Shown here: positions 15,463 to 28,094 of the stretch, in pieces
Position numbering within the stretch: position 1 is the first letter of the stretch
Layout: every line of letters begins with the position of its first letter
Assembly: GCF_937616625.2 (NCBI RefSeq)
Contig: NC_065575.1
Location: 25,605,001 to 25,669,000 of the forward strand
Direction of reading: 5' to 3'
Length of the DNA stretch: 64,000 nt
Source of the DNA: Mercurialis annua
Lineage: Eukaryota > Streptophyta > Magnoliopsida > Malpighiales > Euphorbiaceae
The notes under the pieces: model-generated
What the model was told of the DNA's origin: nothing
Seen by the model: only the letters and a program-made list of their open reading frames with translations
Databases searched by the model: none
Position numbers and translations under genes: made by a program

Positions 15463-16118
15463 TCACACTTTGCGTATTATAACGAACAACGCGTTAAAGA
15501 GACTTGTGATGTGACATACTAATCTAGCGTCACTTTTCACGCACACATTGCATAATATAACATAAACATGCTTATGTAATCGGAAGAACGCGTTAAAGAG
15601 ACTTTTGACGCGACAAAATAATCTAGGTCACTTTTCACACACACATTGCATAATATATCCTAACCATGCTTAGGTAATCAGAACGACGCGTTAAAGAGAC
15701 TTGTGACGCGACATAAACATGATAATCTAACGTCACTTTTCAAGCACACTTTGCGTATGATAACCTAACCATACTTAGGTAATCAAAACGAAGCGTAAAA
15801 GAGACTTGTGATGCGACATAATAATCTATCGTCGCTTTTAACGCACACTTTCCTTAATATAACCTAACCATACTTAGGTAATCGAAACGACGCGTTAGAG
15901 AGACTTGTGACGCAAACATAAGCTTGGTAATCGAAACGACGCATTAAATAGACTTGAGACGCGACATATTAATCTAGCGTCACTTTTCACGCACACTTTG
16001 CGTAATATAACCTAACCATGATTAGGTAATCGGAACGACGCGCTAAAGAGACTTGTGACGCAACATACTATTTTAACTTCACTTTTCACGCACACTTAGC
16101 GTAATATAACTTAAAGAG

Positions 16119-17462
16119 ACTTGAGACGCGACATACTAATCTAGCGTTACTTTTTACTCACACTTTGCGTATTATAACGAACAACGCGTTAAAGAGACTT
16201 GTGATGTGACATATTAATGTAGCGTCACTTTTAACGCATCCTTTTCGTAATATAAGCTAACCATGCTTATGTAATCGGAATGACGCGTTAGAGAGACTTG
16301 TGATGCAACATAAGCATGGTAATCGAAACGAAGCATTAAAAAGACTTGAGATGCGACATTATAATCTAGCATCACTTTTCACGCACACTTTGCGTAATAT
16401 AACCTTACCATGCTTAGGTAATCGGAACGACGCGTTAAAGAGACTTCTGACTCGACATATTAATCTACCGTCACTTTGCACTCAAACTTTGCGTGATATA
16501 ACCTAACCATGCTTAGGTAATCGAAACGACGTGTTAAAAAGACTTGTGATGCGACATATTAATCTAGCGTCACTTTTAACGCACACTTTCCGTAATATAA
16601 CCTAACCTATGCTTAGGTAATCGGAACGACGCGTTAGAGAGATTAGTGACGTGCATAAGAATGGTAATCCAAACGACGCATTAAAGAGACTTGAGTCGCG
16701 ACATTAATCTAGCGTCACATTTCACGCACACTTTGCGTAATATAACCTAACCATGCTTAGGTAATCGGACTGACACGTTAAAGATCTGAGACTTGAGACG
16801 CGACATACTAATCTAGCGTTACTTTTTACTCACACTTTGCGTATTATAAAGAACAACGCGTTAAAGAGACTTGTGATGTGACATATTAATGTAGCGTCAC
16901 TTTTAACGCATCCTTTTCGTAATATAACCTAACCATGCTTATGTAATCGGAATGACGCGTTAGAGAGACTTGTGACGCGACATAAGCATGGTAATCGAAA
17001 CGAAGCATTAAAGAGACTTGAGATGCGACATTATAATCTAGCATCACTTTTCACGCACACTTTGCGTAATATAACCTTACCATGCTTAGGTAATCGGAAT
17101 GACGCGTTAAAGAGACTTCTGACTCGACATATTAATCTACCGTCACTTTTCACTCAAACTTTGCGTAATATAACCTAACCATGCTTAGGTAATCGGAACG
17201 ACGTGTTAAAAAGACTTGTGATGCGACATATTAATCTAGCGTCACTTTTAACGCACACTTTCCGTAATATAACCTAACCTATGCTTAGGTAATCGGAACG
17301 ACGCGTTAGAGAGATTTGTGACGCGCATAAGAATGGTAATCCAAACGACGCATTAAAGAGACTTGAGTCGCGACATTAATCTAGCGTCACATTTCACGCA
17401 CACTTTGCGTAATATAGCCTAACCATGCTTAGATAATCGGACTGACACGTTAAAGAGACTTA
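16119..17462 (+). repeat. 672-bp tandem duplication (two copies)
   Basis: 16,119-16,790 and 16,791-17,462 align at a constant 672-bp offset, including ATCCTTTTCGTAATATAA, ATAACCTTACCATGC, GACTTCTGACTCGACAT and the short AAGAATGGTAATCCAAACG unit. The join at about 16,785 is marked by the irregular AAGATCTGAGACTTGAG. Confidence 0.85.
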
Positions 17463-18611
17463 AGACGCGACTTACAAATCTAGCGTCACTTTTCACGCAC
17501 ACTTTGTGTAATATAACCTAACCATGCTTAGGTAATCGGAACGAAGTGTTAAAAAGACTGGTGACACGACATACTAATCTGCTTCATTTTTCACGCACTA
17601 TAAACTAACCATGCCTAGGTAATCGGAACAACGTGTTTGAGAGACTTGTGACGCGACATAAGCATGGTAATCGAAAACGATGCATTAAAGAGACTTGAGA
17701 CGCAACATACAACTTGAGCGTCACTTTTAATGCACACAACCATTCTTAGGCAATAGGATCGACGCGTTAGAGAGAATTGTGACCTGACAATAAGCATAGT
17801 AATCCAAATGACGCGTTAAAGAGACTTGACACGCGACATACTAATCTAGCGTCACTTTTCACGCACACATTGCATAATATATCCTAACCATGCTTAGGTA
17901 ATCGGAACAACACGTTAGAGAGACTTGTGACGCGACATAAACATGATAATCGAAACGACGCATTATAGAGACTTAAGACGCGACTTACTAATCTAACGTC
18001 ACTTTTCAAGCACACTGTGCGTAAGATAACCTAACCATACTTAGGTCATCAAAACGAAGCGTAAAAGAGACATGCTTAGGTTATCGAAACGACGCGTTAG
18101 AGAGACTTGTGACGCAAACATAAGCTTGGTAATCGAAACGACGCATTAAATAGACTTGAGACGTGACATATTAATCTAGCGTCACTTTTCACGAACACTT
18201 TGCGTAATATAACCTAACCATGATTAGGTAATCGGAACGACGCACTAAAGAGACTTGTGAGGCAACATACTATTCTAGCTTCACTTTTCACGCACACTTA
18301 GCGTAATATAACTTAACCATGCTTAGGTAATCCGAACAAAGCGTTAAAGAGACTTGAGACGCGGCATACTAATCTAGCGTTACTTTTAACTCACACTTTA
18401 CGTAATATAACGAACGACGCGTTAAAGAGACTTTTAACGCTTCCTTTTCGTAATATGACCTAACCATGCTTAGGTTATTGGAATGACGCGTTAGAGAGAC
18501 TTGTGGCGCGACATAAGCATGGTAATCGAAAGGAAGCATTAAAGAGACACTTGAGACGCGACATTCTAATCTAGCATCACTTTTCACGCACACTTTGCGT
18601 AATATAACCTT

Positions 18612-19253
18612 ACCATGCTTAGGTAATCGGAACGACGCGTTAAAGAGACTTTTGACGCGACATACTAATCTAGCGTTACTTTTCACACACACTTTGCGTA
18701 AACCTAACCATGCTTAGGTAATCGGATGCACCCTTTGCGCAATATAACAGAACCATGCTTCGGTAATCAGAACGACGCGTTAGAGACACTTGTGACGCTA
18801 TCGAAACGACGCGTTAGAGAGATTTGTGACGCGACATAAGCATGGTAAGCGAAACGACGCATTAAAGAGACTTGAGACGCGACATATTAATCTAGCGTCA
18901 CTTGTCACGCACACTTTGCGTAATATAACCTAACCATGCTTAGGTAATCGGAACGACGCGTTAAAGAGACTTTTGACGCGACATACTAATCTAGCGTTAC
19001 TTTTCACACACACTTTGCGTAAACCTAACCATGCTTAGGTAATCGGATGCACCCTTTGCGCAATATAACAGAACCATGCTTCGGTAATCAGAACGACGCG
19101 TTAGAGACACTTGTGACGCTATCGAAACGACGCGTTAGAGAGATTTGTGACGCGACATAAGCATGGTAAGCGAAACGACGCATTAAAGAGACTTGAGACG
19201 CGACATATTAATCTAGCGTCACTTGTCACGCACACTTTGCGTAATATAACCTA
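18612..19253 (+). repeat. 321-bp tandem duplication (two copies)
   Basis: Two adjacent copies at a 321-bp offset, identical over the stretch I compared. Both contain a truncated unit (TTGCGTAAACCTAACC), GGATGCACCCTTTGCG, and the joined fragment TTGTGACGCTATCGAAACG. The internal truncations make the pairing unambiguous. A related version recurs near 53,160-53,400. Confidence 0.88.
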
Positions 19254-22200
19254 ACCATGCTTAGGTAATCGGAACGACGCGTTAAAGAGACTTGAGACGC
19301 AACATACTAATCTAGAGTTACTTTTCACGCACAGTTTGCGTAATATAACCTAACCATGCTTAGGTAATCAGAACGACGTGTTAAAGAGACTTGTGATGCG
19401 ACATATTAATGTAGCGTCACTTTTAACGCACACTTTCCGTAATATAACCTAACCATGCTTAGGTGATCGGAACGACGCGTTAGAGAGACTTGTGACGCGA
19501 CATAAGCATGGTAATCAAAACGACGCATTGCAGACACTTGAGACGCGACATACTAATCTAGCGTCACTTTTCACGCACACTTTGCGTAATATAACCTAAC
19601 TATGCTTAGGAAATCTGAACAACGCGTTAAAGAGACGTTTGATGCGACATCGTAATCTAGCGTCACTTTTAACACACACTTTTTGTAATATAATCTAACC
19701 ATGTTAGGTAATCGAAACAACGCGTTAGAGAGACTTGTGATGCGACATATTAATGTAGCGTCACTTTTAACGCACACTTTCCGTAATATAACCAAACCAT
19801 GCTTAGGTAATCGGAACAACGCGTTAGAGAGATTTGTGACGCGCATAAGCATGGTATCCAAACGACGCGTTAAAGAGTTGAGACGCGACATACTAATCAG
19901 TGTCATTTTTCACGATGCATAATATAACCTAACCATGCTTAGGTAATCGGAACAACGCGTTAACGAGACTTTTGATGCGACATCGTAATCTAGCGTCACT
20001 TTTAACACACACTTTTTGTAATATAACCTAACTATGTTAGGTAATCGAAACGACGCGTTAGAGAGACTTGTGACGCGACATAAGCATGGTAATCGCAACG
20101 ATGCGTTAATGAGACTTGAGACGCGACATACAAATCTAGCGTCACTTTTCACGCACATTTTGCGTAATATAACCTAACCATGCTTAGGTAATCGGAACGA
20201 CACGTAAAAGAGACTCGTGACGGGACATACTAATCTAGCGTCACTTTTAACGCACACTTTACATAATATAACTTAACCATTCTCAAGTAATCAGAACGAC
20301 GCTTTATAGAGAATTGTGACATGACATAAGGATGCTAATCGAAACGACGCGTTAAAGAGACTTGCGACGCGACATACTAATCTAGCGTCACTTTTCACGC
20401 ACACTTTGCATAATATAGCCTATCCATGCTAAGGCAATCGGCACGACGCGTTTGAGAGACTTGTGACGCGACGTAAGTATGGTAATCGAAACGACGCGGT
20501 ATAGAGACTTGAGATGCAACATACTAATCTAGCGTCACTTTTCAAGCACACTTTTTGTAATATAACCTAACCATGGGTAATCGGAACGATGCGGAAAAGA
20601 GACTTGTGATGCGACATAGTAATCTAGCGTCACTTTTCACGCACACTTTCCGTAATATAACCTAACCATGCTTATGTAATCGGAACGACGCGTTAGAGAG
20701 ACTTGTGACGCGACATAAGCATAGTAATCGAAATGAAGCATTAAAGAGACTTGAGACAGGACATACCTAAAATCACTTTTCAAGCACACTCTGCGTAATA
20801 TAACCTTACCAAGCTTAGGTAATCAGAACGACGCGTTAAAGAGACTTGTGACGCGACATACTAATCTAGCGTCACCTTTCACGCACACTTTGCGTAATAT
20901 ATAACCTAAGCATGCTTAGGTAATCGGAATGACGCTTTTAAGACTTGTAACCCGACAAACTAATTTAGAGTCACTTTTCACGCACACTTTGCGAAATATA
21001 ACCAAACTATGATTCGGTAATCGGAACGACGCGTTAGAGAGACTTGCGACGCGATCGAAACGACGCGTTATAGAGACTTGAGACGCGACATACAAATCTA
21101 GCGTCACTTTTCAAGCACACTTTGCGTAATATAACCTAACCATGCTTAGATAATTGGAACGATGCGATAAAGAAATACTTGTGACACGACATACTAATCT
21201 AGAGTCACTTTTCACGCACAGTTCACGTAATGTAACTTAGGTGATCAAAACGACGCGTTAAAGAGAGTTGAGACGCAACATACTAATCTAGCGTCATTTT
21301 TCACGCACATTTTGCGTAATATAACGTAACCATGCTTAGGCAATCGGAACGACGCAATAGAGAGACTTGTGACGCGACATAAGCATGGTAATCGAAACGA
21401 CGCGTTAAATAGACTTAAGATGCAACATACTAATCTAGCTTCACTTTTCACGCACACATTGCATAATATAGCCTAAACATTCTTAGGTAATCGGAACGAC
21501 GCGTTAGAGAGACTTGTGATGCGACATTTTAATCTAGCGTCAATTTTCACACACACTTTGCGTAATATAACCTAACCATGCTTAGGCAATCGAAACGACG
21601 CGTTGTAGAGACTTGTGACCCGACATACTAATCTAGCATCACTTTTCACGCACACTTTGCGTAATATAACCTAACCATGCTAAGGTAATAGGAACGACGT
21701 GTTAAAAAGACTTGTGATGCGACATAGTAATCTAGCGTCACTTTTAATGCACACTTTTTGTAATATAACCTAACCATGCTAAGGTAATCGAAACGACGTA
21801 TTAAAAAGACTTGTGATGCGGCATTGTAATCTAGCGTCATTTTTCACGCATACTTTGCGTAATATAACTTAACCATGCTTAGGTAATCGGAACGACGCAA
21901 TAGAGAGACTTGTCACGCGACATAACCATGGTAATCGAAACGACGCATTAAATAGACTTGAGACGCAATATACTAATCTAGCGTCACTTTTCACGCACAC
22001 ATTGCATAATATATCCTAAACATGCTTAGGTAATCGGAACGACGCGTTAGAGAGACTTGTGACGCGACATTTTAATCTAGCGTCACTTTTCACACACACT
22101 TTGCGTAATATAACCCAACCATGCTTAGGCAATCGAAACGACGCGTTGTAGAGACTTGTGACGCGACATACTAATCTAGCATCACTTTTCACGCACATTT

Positions 22201-23439
22201 TGCGTAATATAATCTCTGACATATTAAAGAGACTTAAGATGCGACATACTAATCTACCGTCACTTTTCACGCACAATTTTTGTAATATAAACTAAACATG
22301 CTTAGGTGATCGGAACGACGCGTTAAAGATACTTGTGACGCGCCATACTAATCTAGCGTCATTTTATACGCACACTTTGCGTAATAAAACCTAACCATGG
22401 TTAGGTAATCGGAACGAAGCGTTAGAGAGACTTGTGACGCGATATAAGCATGGTAATCGAAACGATGCATTAAAGAGACTTGAGACGCGATATACAAATA
22501 TAGCGTCACTTTTCATGCACACTTTGGATAATATAATCTAACCATGCTTAGGTAATCAGAACGACGCGTTAAAGAGAGTTGTGACGGGACATACTAATTT
22601 AGCGTCACTTTTAACGCACACTTTCCGTAATATAACCTAACCATTCTCAGATAATCGGAACGACGCATTTGAGAGAATTGTGACACGACATAAGCATGTT
22701 AATCGAAACGACGCGTTAAAGAGACTTGAGACGTGACATACTAATCTAGCGTCACTTTTCACGCACACTTTGCATAATATAGTCTAACCATGCTTAGGTA
22801 ATCAGAACGACGCATTAGAGAGACTTGTTACGCAACATAAGCATGGTAATCAAAATGACGCGTTATAGAGACTTGAGACGCGACATACTAATCTAGCGTC
22901 ACTTTTGAAGCACACTTTGCGTAGTATAACCTAACCATGCTTAGGTAATCGGACCGACGGGTTAAACATACTTCAAACGCGACATACTAATCTAACTTCA
23001 GTTTTCACGCACACTTTGCGTAATATAACCCAACCATGCCTTGGTAATCCGAACGACGCGTTACAGACACTTTTGATGCGACATTAATCTAGCGTCACTT
23101 TTCATAATATAACCTAGCCATCCTTAGGTAATCGGAAGGACGCGTTAGAGAGACTTGTGACGTGACATAAGCATGGTAATCGAAACGACGCGTTATAGAG
23201 ACTTCAGACGCGACATATTAATCTAGCGTCACTTTTCACTCACACTTTGCGTAATATAACTTAACCATGCTTAGGTGATCGTACCGACGTGTTAAAGAGA
23301 CTTGAGACGCGACATACTAATCTAAAGTCATTTTTCACGCACACTTTGCATAATAAAACCTAGAATGCTTTGGTAATCAGAACGACGCATTAAAGAGACT
23401 TGTGACACGACATACTAATCTAGCGTCAGTTTTCACGCA

Positions 23440-24576
23440 ACATATGACAAGGAGCTGTTTGCTTTGGTACGCGCACTTTAGACATGCAGCACTACTTGTG
23501 GCCTAAGGAGTTCGTGATTCACACAGATCATGAATCCTTGAAACTTCTAAAAGGGCAAGATAAGTTGAATCGAAGACATGCTAAATGGATGGAGTTTGTC
23601 GATACCTTTCCTTATGTCATCAAGTACAAGAAAGGTAAAGAAAATGTGGTTGCTGATGCACTTTCAAGAAGGTATACACTTCTTAATACTCTTGATTCTA
23701 AATTGTTAGGTTTTGAGTATATTAAGGATTTGTACAAAGATGATATTGATTTTCGCAATGTGTATGGAACCTGTATTAATGGGAATGCTTTTGATGATTT
23801 TTATGTTTTTGAAGGATTTTTGTTTAAAAAGAACAGGTTGTGTGTGCCTAATTGTTCTTTACGTTTGTTGTTGATAAACGAGGCACATACTGGTGGACTG
23901 TTGGGTCACTTTGGGGTTAGTAAAACTTATGCTATTATTTGTGATCATTTCTTTTGGCCTGGCATGAAACCAGATGTTCATAAAGCGTGTAGTAAATGTA
24001 TTGTTTGCATGCAAGCTAAGTGCAAATTGAAACCTCATGGATTATATGCACCTTTACCCATACCTGATATGCCTTGGACATATTTGTCTATGGACTTTGT
24101 ACTTGGTTTGCCAAGAACTAGGAAGGGTTAGGATATTATTTTTGTTGTGGTTTATCGTTTTAGCAAGATGGCACACTTTATACCATGCCATTAAAACTGA
24201 TGATGCTTGTCATATTGCTGATTTGTTCTTTCAGAAAGTTGTGCGTTTACATGGAATACCTACAATTGTCAGTGATAGGGATACAAAATTTCTTAGTCAT
24301 TTTTGGCGTGTTGTGCGGGCTAAATTGGGTACTAAATTACCATTTTCTACTACTTGCCATCCACAAACAGATGGTCAAACTGAGGTGGTTAATAGAACCA
24401 TGGTGCAATTGCTTCGCTCTTTAATTTCTAAGAATTTAAAATCTTGGGAGGATTTATTACCATAAGTCGAATTTGCATATAACATGGCAATTCATAGCAC
24501 TACACACACTTCACCTTTTGAAATTGTGTATGGTTTTAATCCGTTGTCTCCAATTGATTTAATTTCTTTGCCTATG
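23440..24576 (+). pseudogene. Ty3/gypsy retrotransposon pol fragment (RNase H end plus integrase), degenerate
   Basis: This truncated piece of a Ty3/gypsy polyprotein would have encoded the end of RNase H and most of integrase, acting in the virus-like particle and nucleus. It opens in codon T of [13 protein letters not shown], then a TAG (23,479) and a 1-bp loss (about 23,486) break the frame. An open stretch from 23,484 to 24,131 carries the RNase H motifs HTDHESLK (residues 13-20) and VADALSR (56-62). The H2C2 zinc finger follows (H135, H142, C169, C172), then the first integrase Asp in SMDFVLGLP (24,093). A TAG at 24,129 and a 1-bp insertion near 24,191 follow. The next frame has SDRD (Asp at 24,274) and [10 protein letters not shown] (Glu at 24,382), giving D-x35-E spacing, then TAA at 24,463. 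The last readable part is SPFEIVYGF. No LTR, gag, protease or reverse transcriptase is present. Motifs are chromovirus-like, possibly CRM, but the lineage is not settled. Confidence 0.93.
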
Positions 24577-27500
24577 ACTAATCTAGCGTCACTTTTCACG
24601 CACACTTTGCGTAATATAACCTAACCATGCTGAAGTAATCGGACTGACGGGTTAAAGAGACTTGAGACGCGACATACTAATCTAGCGTCACTTTTCACGC
24701 ACACTTTGCGTAATATAACCTAACCTTGCTTAGGTAATCGGAATGATGCGATCAAGAGACTTGTGACGCGACATATTAATCTAGCGTCACTTTTCACGCA
24801 CACTTTGCGTAATATAACCTAACAATGCTTAAGTAATCGTAACGTAGCGTTAAAGAGACTTGAGACTCGACATACTAATCTAGCGTCACTTTTAATGCAC
24901 ACTTTCCGTAATATAACATGCTAGGTAATCGGAACGATGCGTTAGAGACACTTGTGACGCGACATAAGCATTGTAATCGAAACGACGCGTTAAAGAGACT
25001 TGAGACATGACATACTAATTTAGCATCACTTTCACGCACACTTTGCGTAATATAACCTAACCATGCTGAAGTAATCGGAAAGACGCATTAAAGAGACTTA
25101 AGACGCGACATCCTAATCTATTTTAACTTTTCACGCACACTTTGCATAATATAACCTAACCATGCTTAGGTAATCGGAACGACGTGTTAAAGAGACTTGA
25201 GGCGCGACATACTAATCTATTTTTACTTTTCACGCACACTTTGCGTAATATAACCTAACCATGCTTAGGTAATCAGAACGACGCGTTAAAGAGACTTGAG
25301 ACGCGATATATTAATCTATTCATCACTTTTTACTCGCACTTTGCGTAATATAACCTAACCATGCTTAGGTAATCGGAACGACGCGTCAAACTTGTAACCC
25401 GACATACTAATCTGGCGTCACTTATCACGCACACTTTGCTTAATATAACCTAACCATGCTTAGATAATCGGAACGACACGTTAGAGAGACTTGTGATGCA
25501 ACATAAGCATGGTAATCAAAACGACGCGTTAAAGAGACTTAAGACACGACATACTAATCTAGCGTCACTTTTCACGCACACTTTGCATAATATGACTTAA
25601 CCATGCTTAGGTAATCGGAATAACGCATTAGAGAGACTTGTGACGCGACATAAGCATGGTAATCGAAACGACGATTTAAAGAGACTTGAGACGCGATGTA
25701 CTAATCTAGCGTCACTTTTTACGCACACTTTGCGTAATATAACCTAACCATGCTTAGGTAATCAAATCGACGCTTTAAAGAGACTTGAGACGCGACATAC
25801 TAATCTACGATCATTTTTCACGCAAACTTTGCGTAATATAACCTAACCATACTTTAGGTAATCAGAACGACGTGTTAACGTGACTTGTGACACGGCATAC
25901 TAATCTAGCGTATTATTCACGCAAACGTTGCATAATAACCTAGTCATGCTTGGAAAATCGGAACGACGCGTTAAAGATACTTGAGACGCGACATACTAAT
26001 TTATTGTCACTTTTCACGGACAGTTTGCGTAATATAACCTAACTATGCTTAGGTAATCGGAACAACGCATTAGAGAGACTTGTGACGTGACATAAGCATA
26101 GTAATCGAAAAGACGGGATAAAGAGACTTGAGACGCGACATAGTAATCTAGCATCACTTTTACGCACACTTTGCGTAATATAACCTAACCATGCTTAGAA
26201 AAACGGAACGTCGCGACATAGTAATCTAGCATCATTTTCACGCACACTTTTTGTAAATATAAAGTAACCATGCTGAAGTAATCGGACTGACGCATTAAAG
26301 AGACTTAAGACGCGACATACTAATCTAGCGTCACTTTTCACGCACACTTTGCGTAACATAACCTAAACTATACTTAGGTAATCGGAAAGACGCGTTAAAG
26401 AGACTTACTTGTGACACGACATATTTATCTAGCGTCGCTTTTGAAGCACACATTGCATAATATAACCTAACCATGCTTATATAATCGGAACGACATGTTA
26501 GAGAGACTTGAGATGCGATATACTAATCTAGCTTCATTTTCCAAGCACACTTTGCGTAATATAACCTAACCATGTTTTGGTAATCGAAAGGATGCGTTAA
26601 AAACACTTGAGAAGCAACATACTAATCTATTGTCACTTTTCACGGACAGTTTGCGTAATATAACCTAACTATGCTTAGGTAATCGGAACAACGCATTAGA
26701 GAGACTTGTGACGTGACATAAGCATAGTAATCGAAAAGACGGGTTAAAGAGACTTGAGACGCGACATAGTAATCTAGCATCACTTTTTACGCACACTTTG
26801 CGTTATATAACCTAACCATGCTTAGAAAAACGGAACGTCGCGACATAGTATTCTAGCATCATTTTCACGCACACTTTTTGTAAATATAAAGTAACCATGC
26901 TGAAGTAATCGGACTGACGCACTAAAGAGACTTAAGACGCGACATACTAATCTAGCGTCACTTTTCACGCACACTTTGCGTAACATAACCTAAACTATAC
27001 TTAGGTAATCGGAAAGACGCGTTAAAGAGACTTACTTGTGACACGACATATTTATCTAGCGTCGCTTTTGAAGCACGCATTGCATAATATAACCTAACCA
27101 TGCTTATATAATCGGAACGACATGTTAGAGAGACTTGAGATGCGATATACTAATCTAGCTTCATTTTCCAAGCACACTTTGCGTAATATAACCTAACCAT
27201 GTTTTGGTAATCGGAAGGATGCGTTCAAAACACTTGAGAAGCAACATACTAATCTATTGTCACTTTTAACGCATACTTTGTGTAATATAACCAAACAATG
27301 CTTAGGTAATCAAAATGACGTTTTAAAGAGACTTGTGACACGACATACTAATCGAGCGTCAGTTTAACCCACACTTTCCGTAATACAACCTAACCGTGCT
27401 TAGGTAATCGGAACGACGCATTAGAGAAACTTGCAACACGACATAATCATGGTAATTGAAACGACGCATTAAAGAGACGTGAGAACGATACACTAATCTA

Positions 27501-28094
27501 GCGTCCTTTTCACGCACACTTTGCGTAATATAACTTAACCATGATTAGGTAACTAGAATGACGCATTAAAGAGACTTGTGACCCGACATACTAATCTAGT
27601 GTCACTTTTCACACACACTTTGCGTAATATAACCTAACCATGCTTAGATAATCGGGACGACGCGTTAGAGAGGCTTGTGACGCGACATAAGCATGGTAAT
27701 CGAAACGACGCGTTAAAGAGACTTGAATCTAGTGTCACTTTTCACGCACACTTTGTGTAATATAACCTAAAAATGCTTAGGTAATCAAAACAACGCGATA
27801 AATCTTGAGATGTGACATACTAATCTAGCGTCACTTTTCATGCACACTTTTTTTAATATAACCTAACCATGCTTAGGTAATCTGAACGACGCGATAAACA
27901 GACTTGTAATGCGGCATACTAATCTAGCGTCACTTTTCACGCACACTTTGCGTAATATAACCTAACCAGGTTTAGGTAATCGAAACGACGCGTAAAAGAG
28001 ACTTGAGACGCGATATACTAATCTAGCGTCACTTTTCACGCACACTTTGCCTAATATAACCTTGCCATGCTTAGGTAACCAGACCGATGCTTTA
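24577..28094 (+). repeat. Satellite array, forward orientation (block F2)
   Basis: The satellite resumes at CTAATCTAGCGTCAC immediately after the pol fragment, in the same orientation as before it. It is more diverged between neighbouring units than the first 20 kb, with frequent substitutions in the ACGACGCGTTA block and some truncated units. It ends where orientation flips near 28,095. It contains one clear 627-bp tandem duplication and no gene. Confidence 0.96.
26002..27255 (+). repeat. 627-bp tandem duplication (two copies)
   Basis: 26,002-26,628 and 26,629-27,255 align at a constant 627-bp offset. Shared rare variants include TTTTCACGGACAGTTTGCG, GAAAAGACGGG, AACGGAACGTCGCGACATAG, a doubled GACTTACTTGTGACACG and GAGAAGCAACATACTAATC. 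The copies differ at scattered single bases. Confidence 0.87.

Larger units (their letters stand above)
1..23439 (+). repeat. Satellite array, forward orientation (block F1)
   Basis: Continuous head-to-tail satellite of about 99-bp and 147-bp units, all reading CCTAACCATGCTTAGG on the + strand. Units share the blocks TAATCGGAACGACGCGTTA, GACTTGTGACGCGACAT, CTAATCTAGCGTCAC and ACGCACACTTTGCGT. Unit starts measured at 1032, 1131, 1230, 1328 and 1474 give spacings of 99, 99, 98 and 146 bp. The block is organised into kilobase-scale direct duplications listed separately. The only non-satellite sequence is the 137-bp marker at 651-787 and 12,619-12,755. Short open frames run through it because both unit lengths are multiples of three; none looks like a gene. 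Confidence 0.97.

Noticed and set aside
24037..24465. Separate gene starting at 24,037
   Set aside because: Its first 50 or so residues are an out-of-frame reading of integrase. Only the part after the insertion near 24,191 is the true frame, so it belongs to the broken pol fragment.
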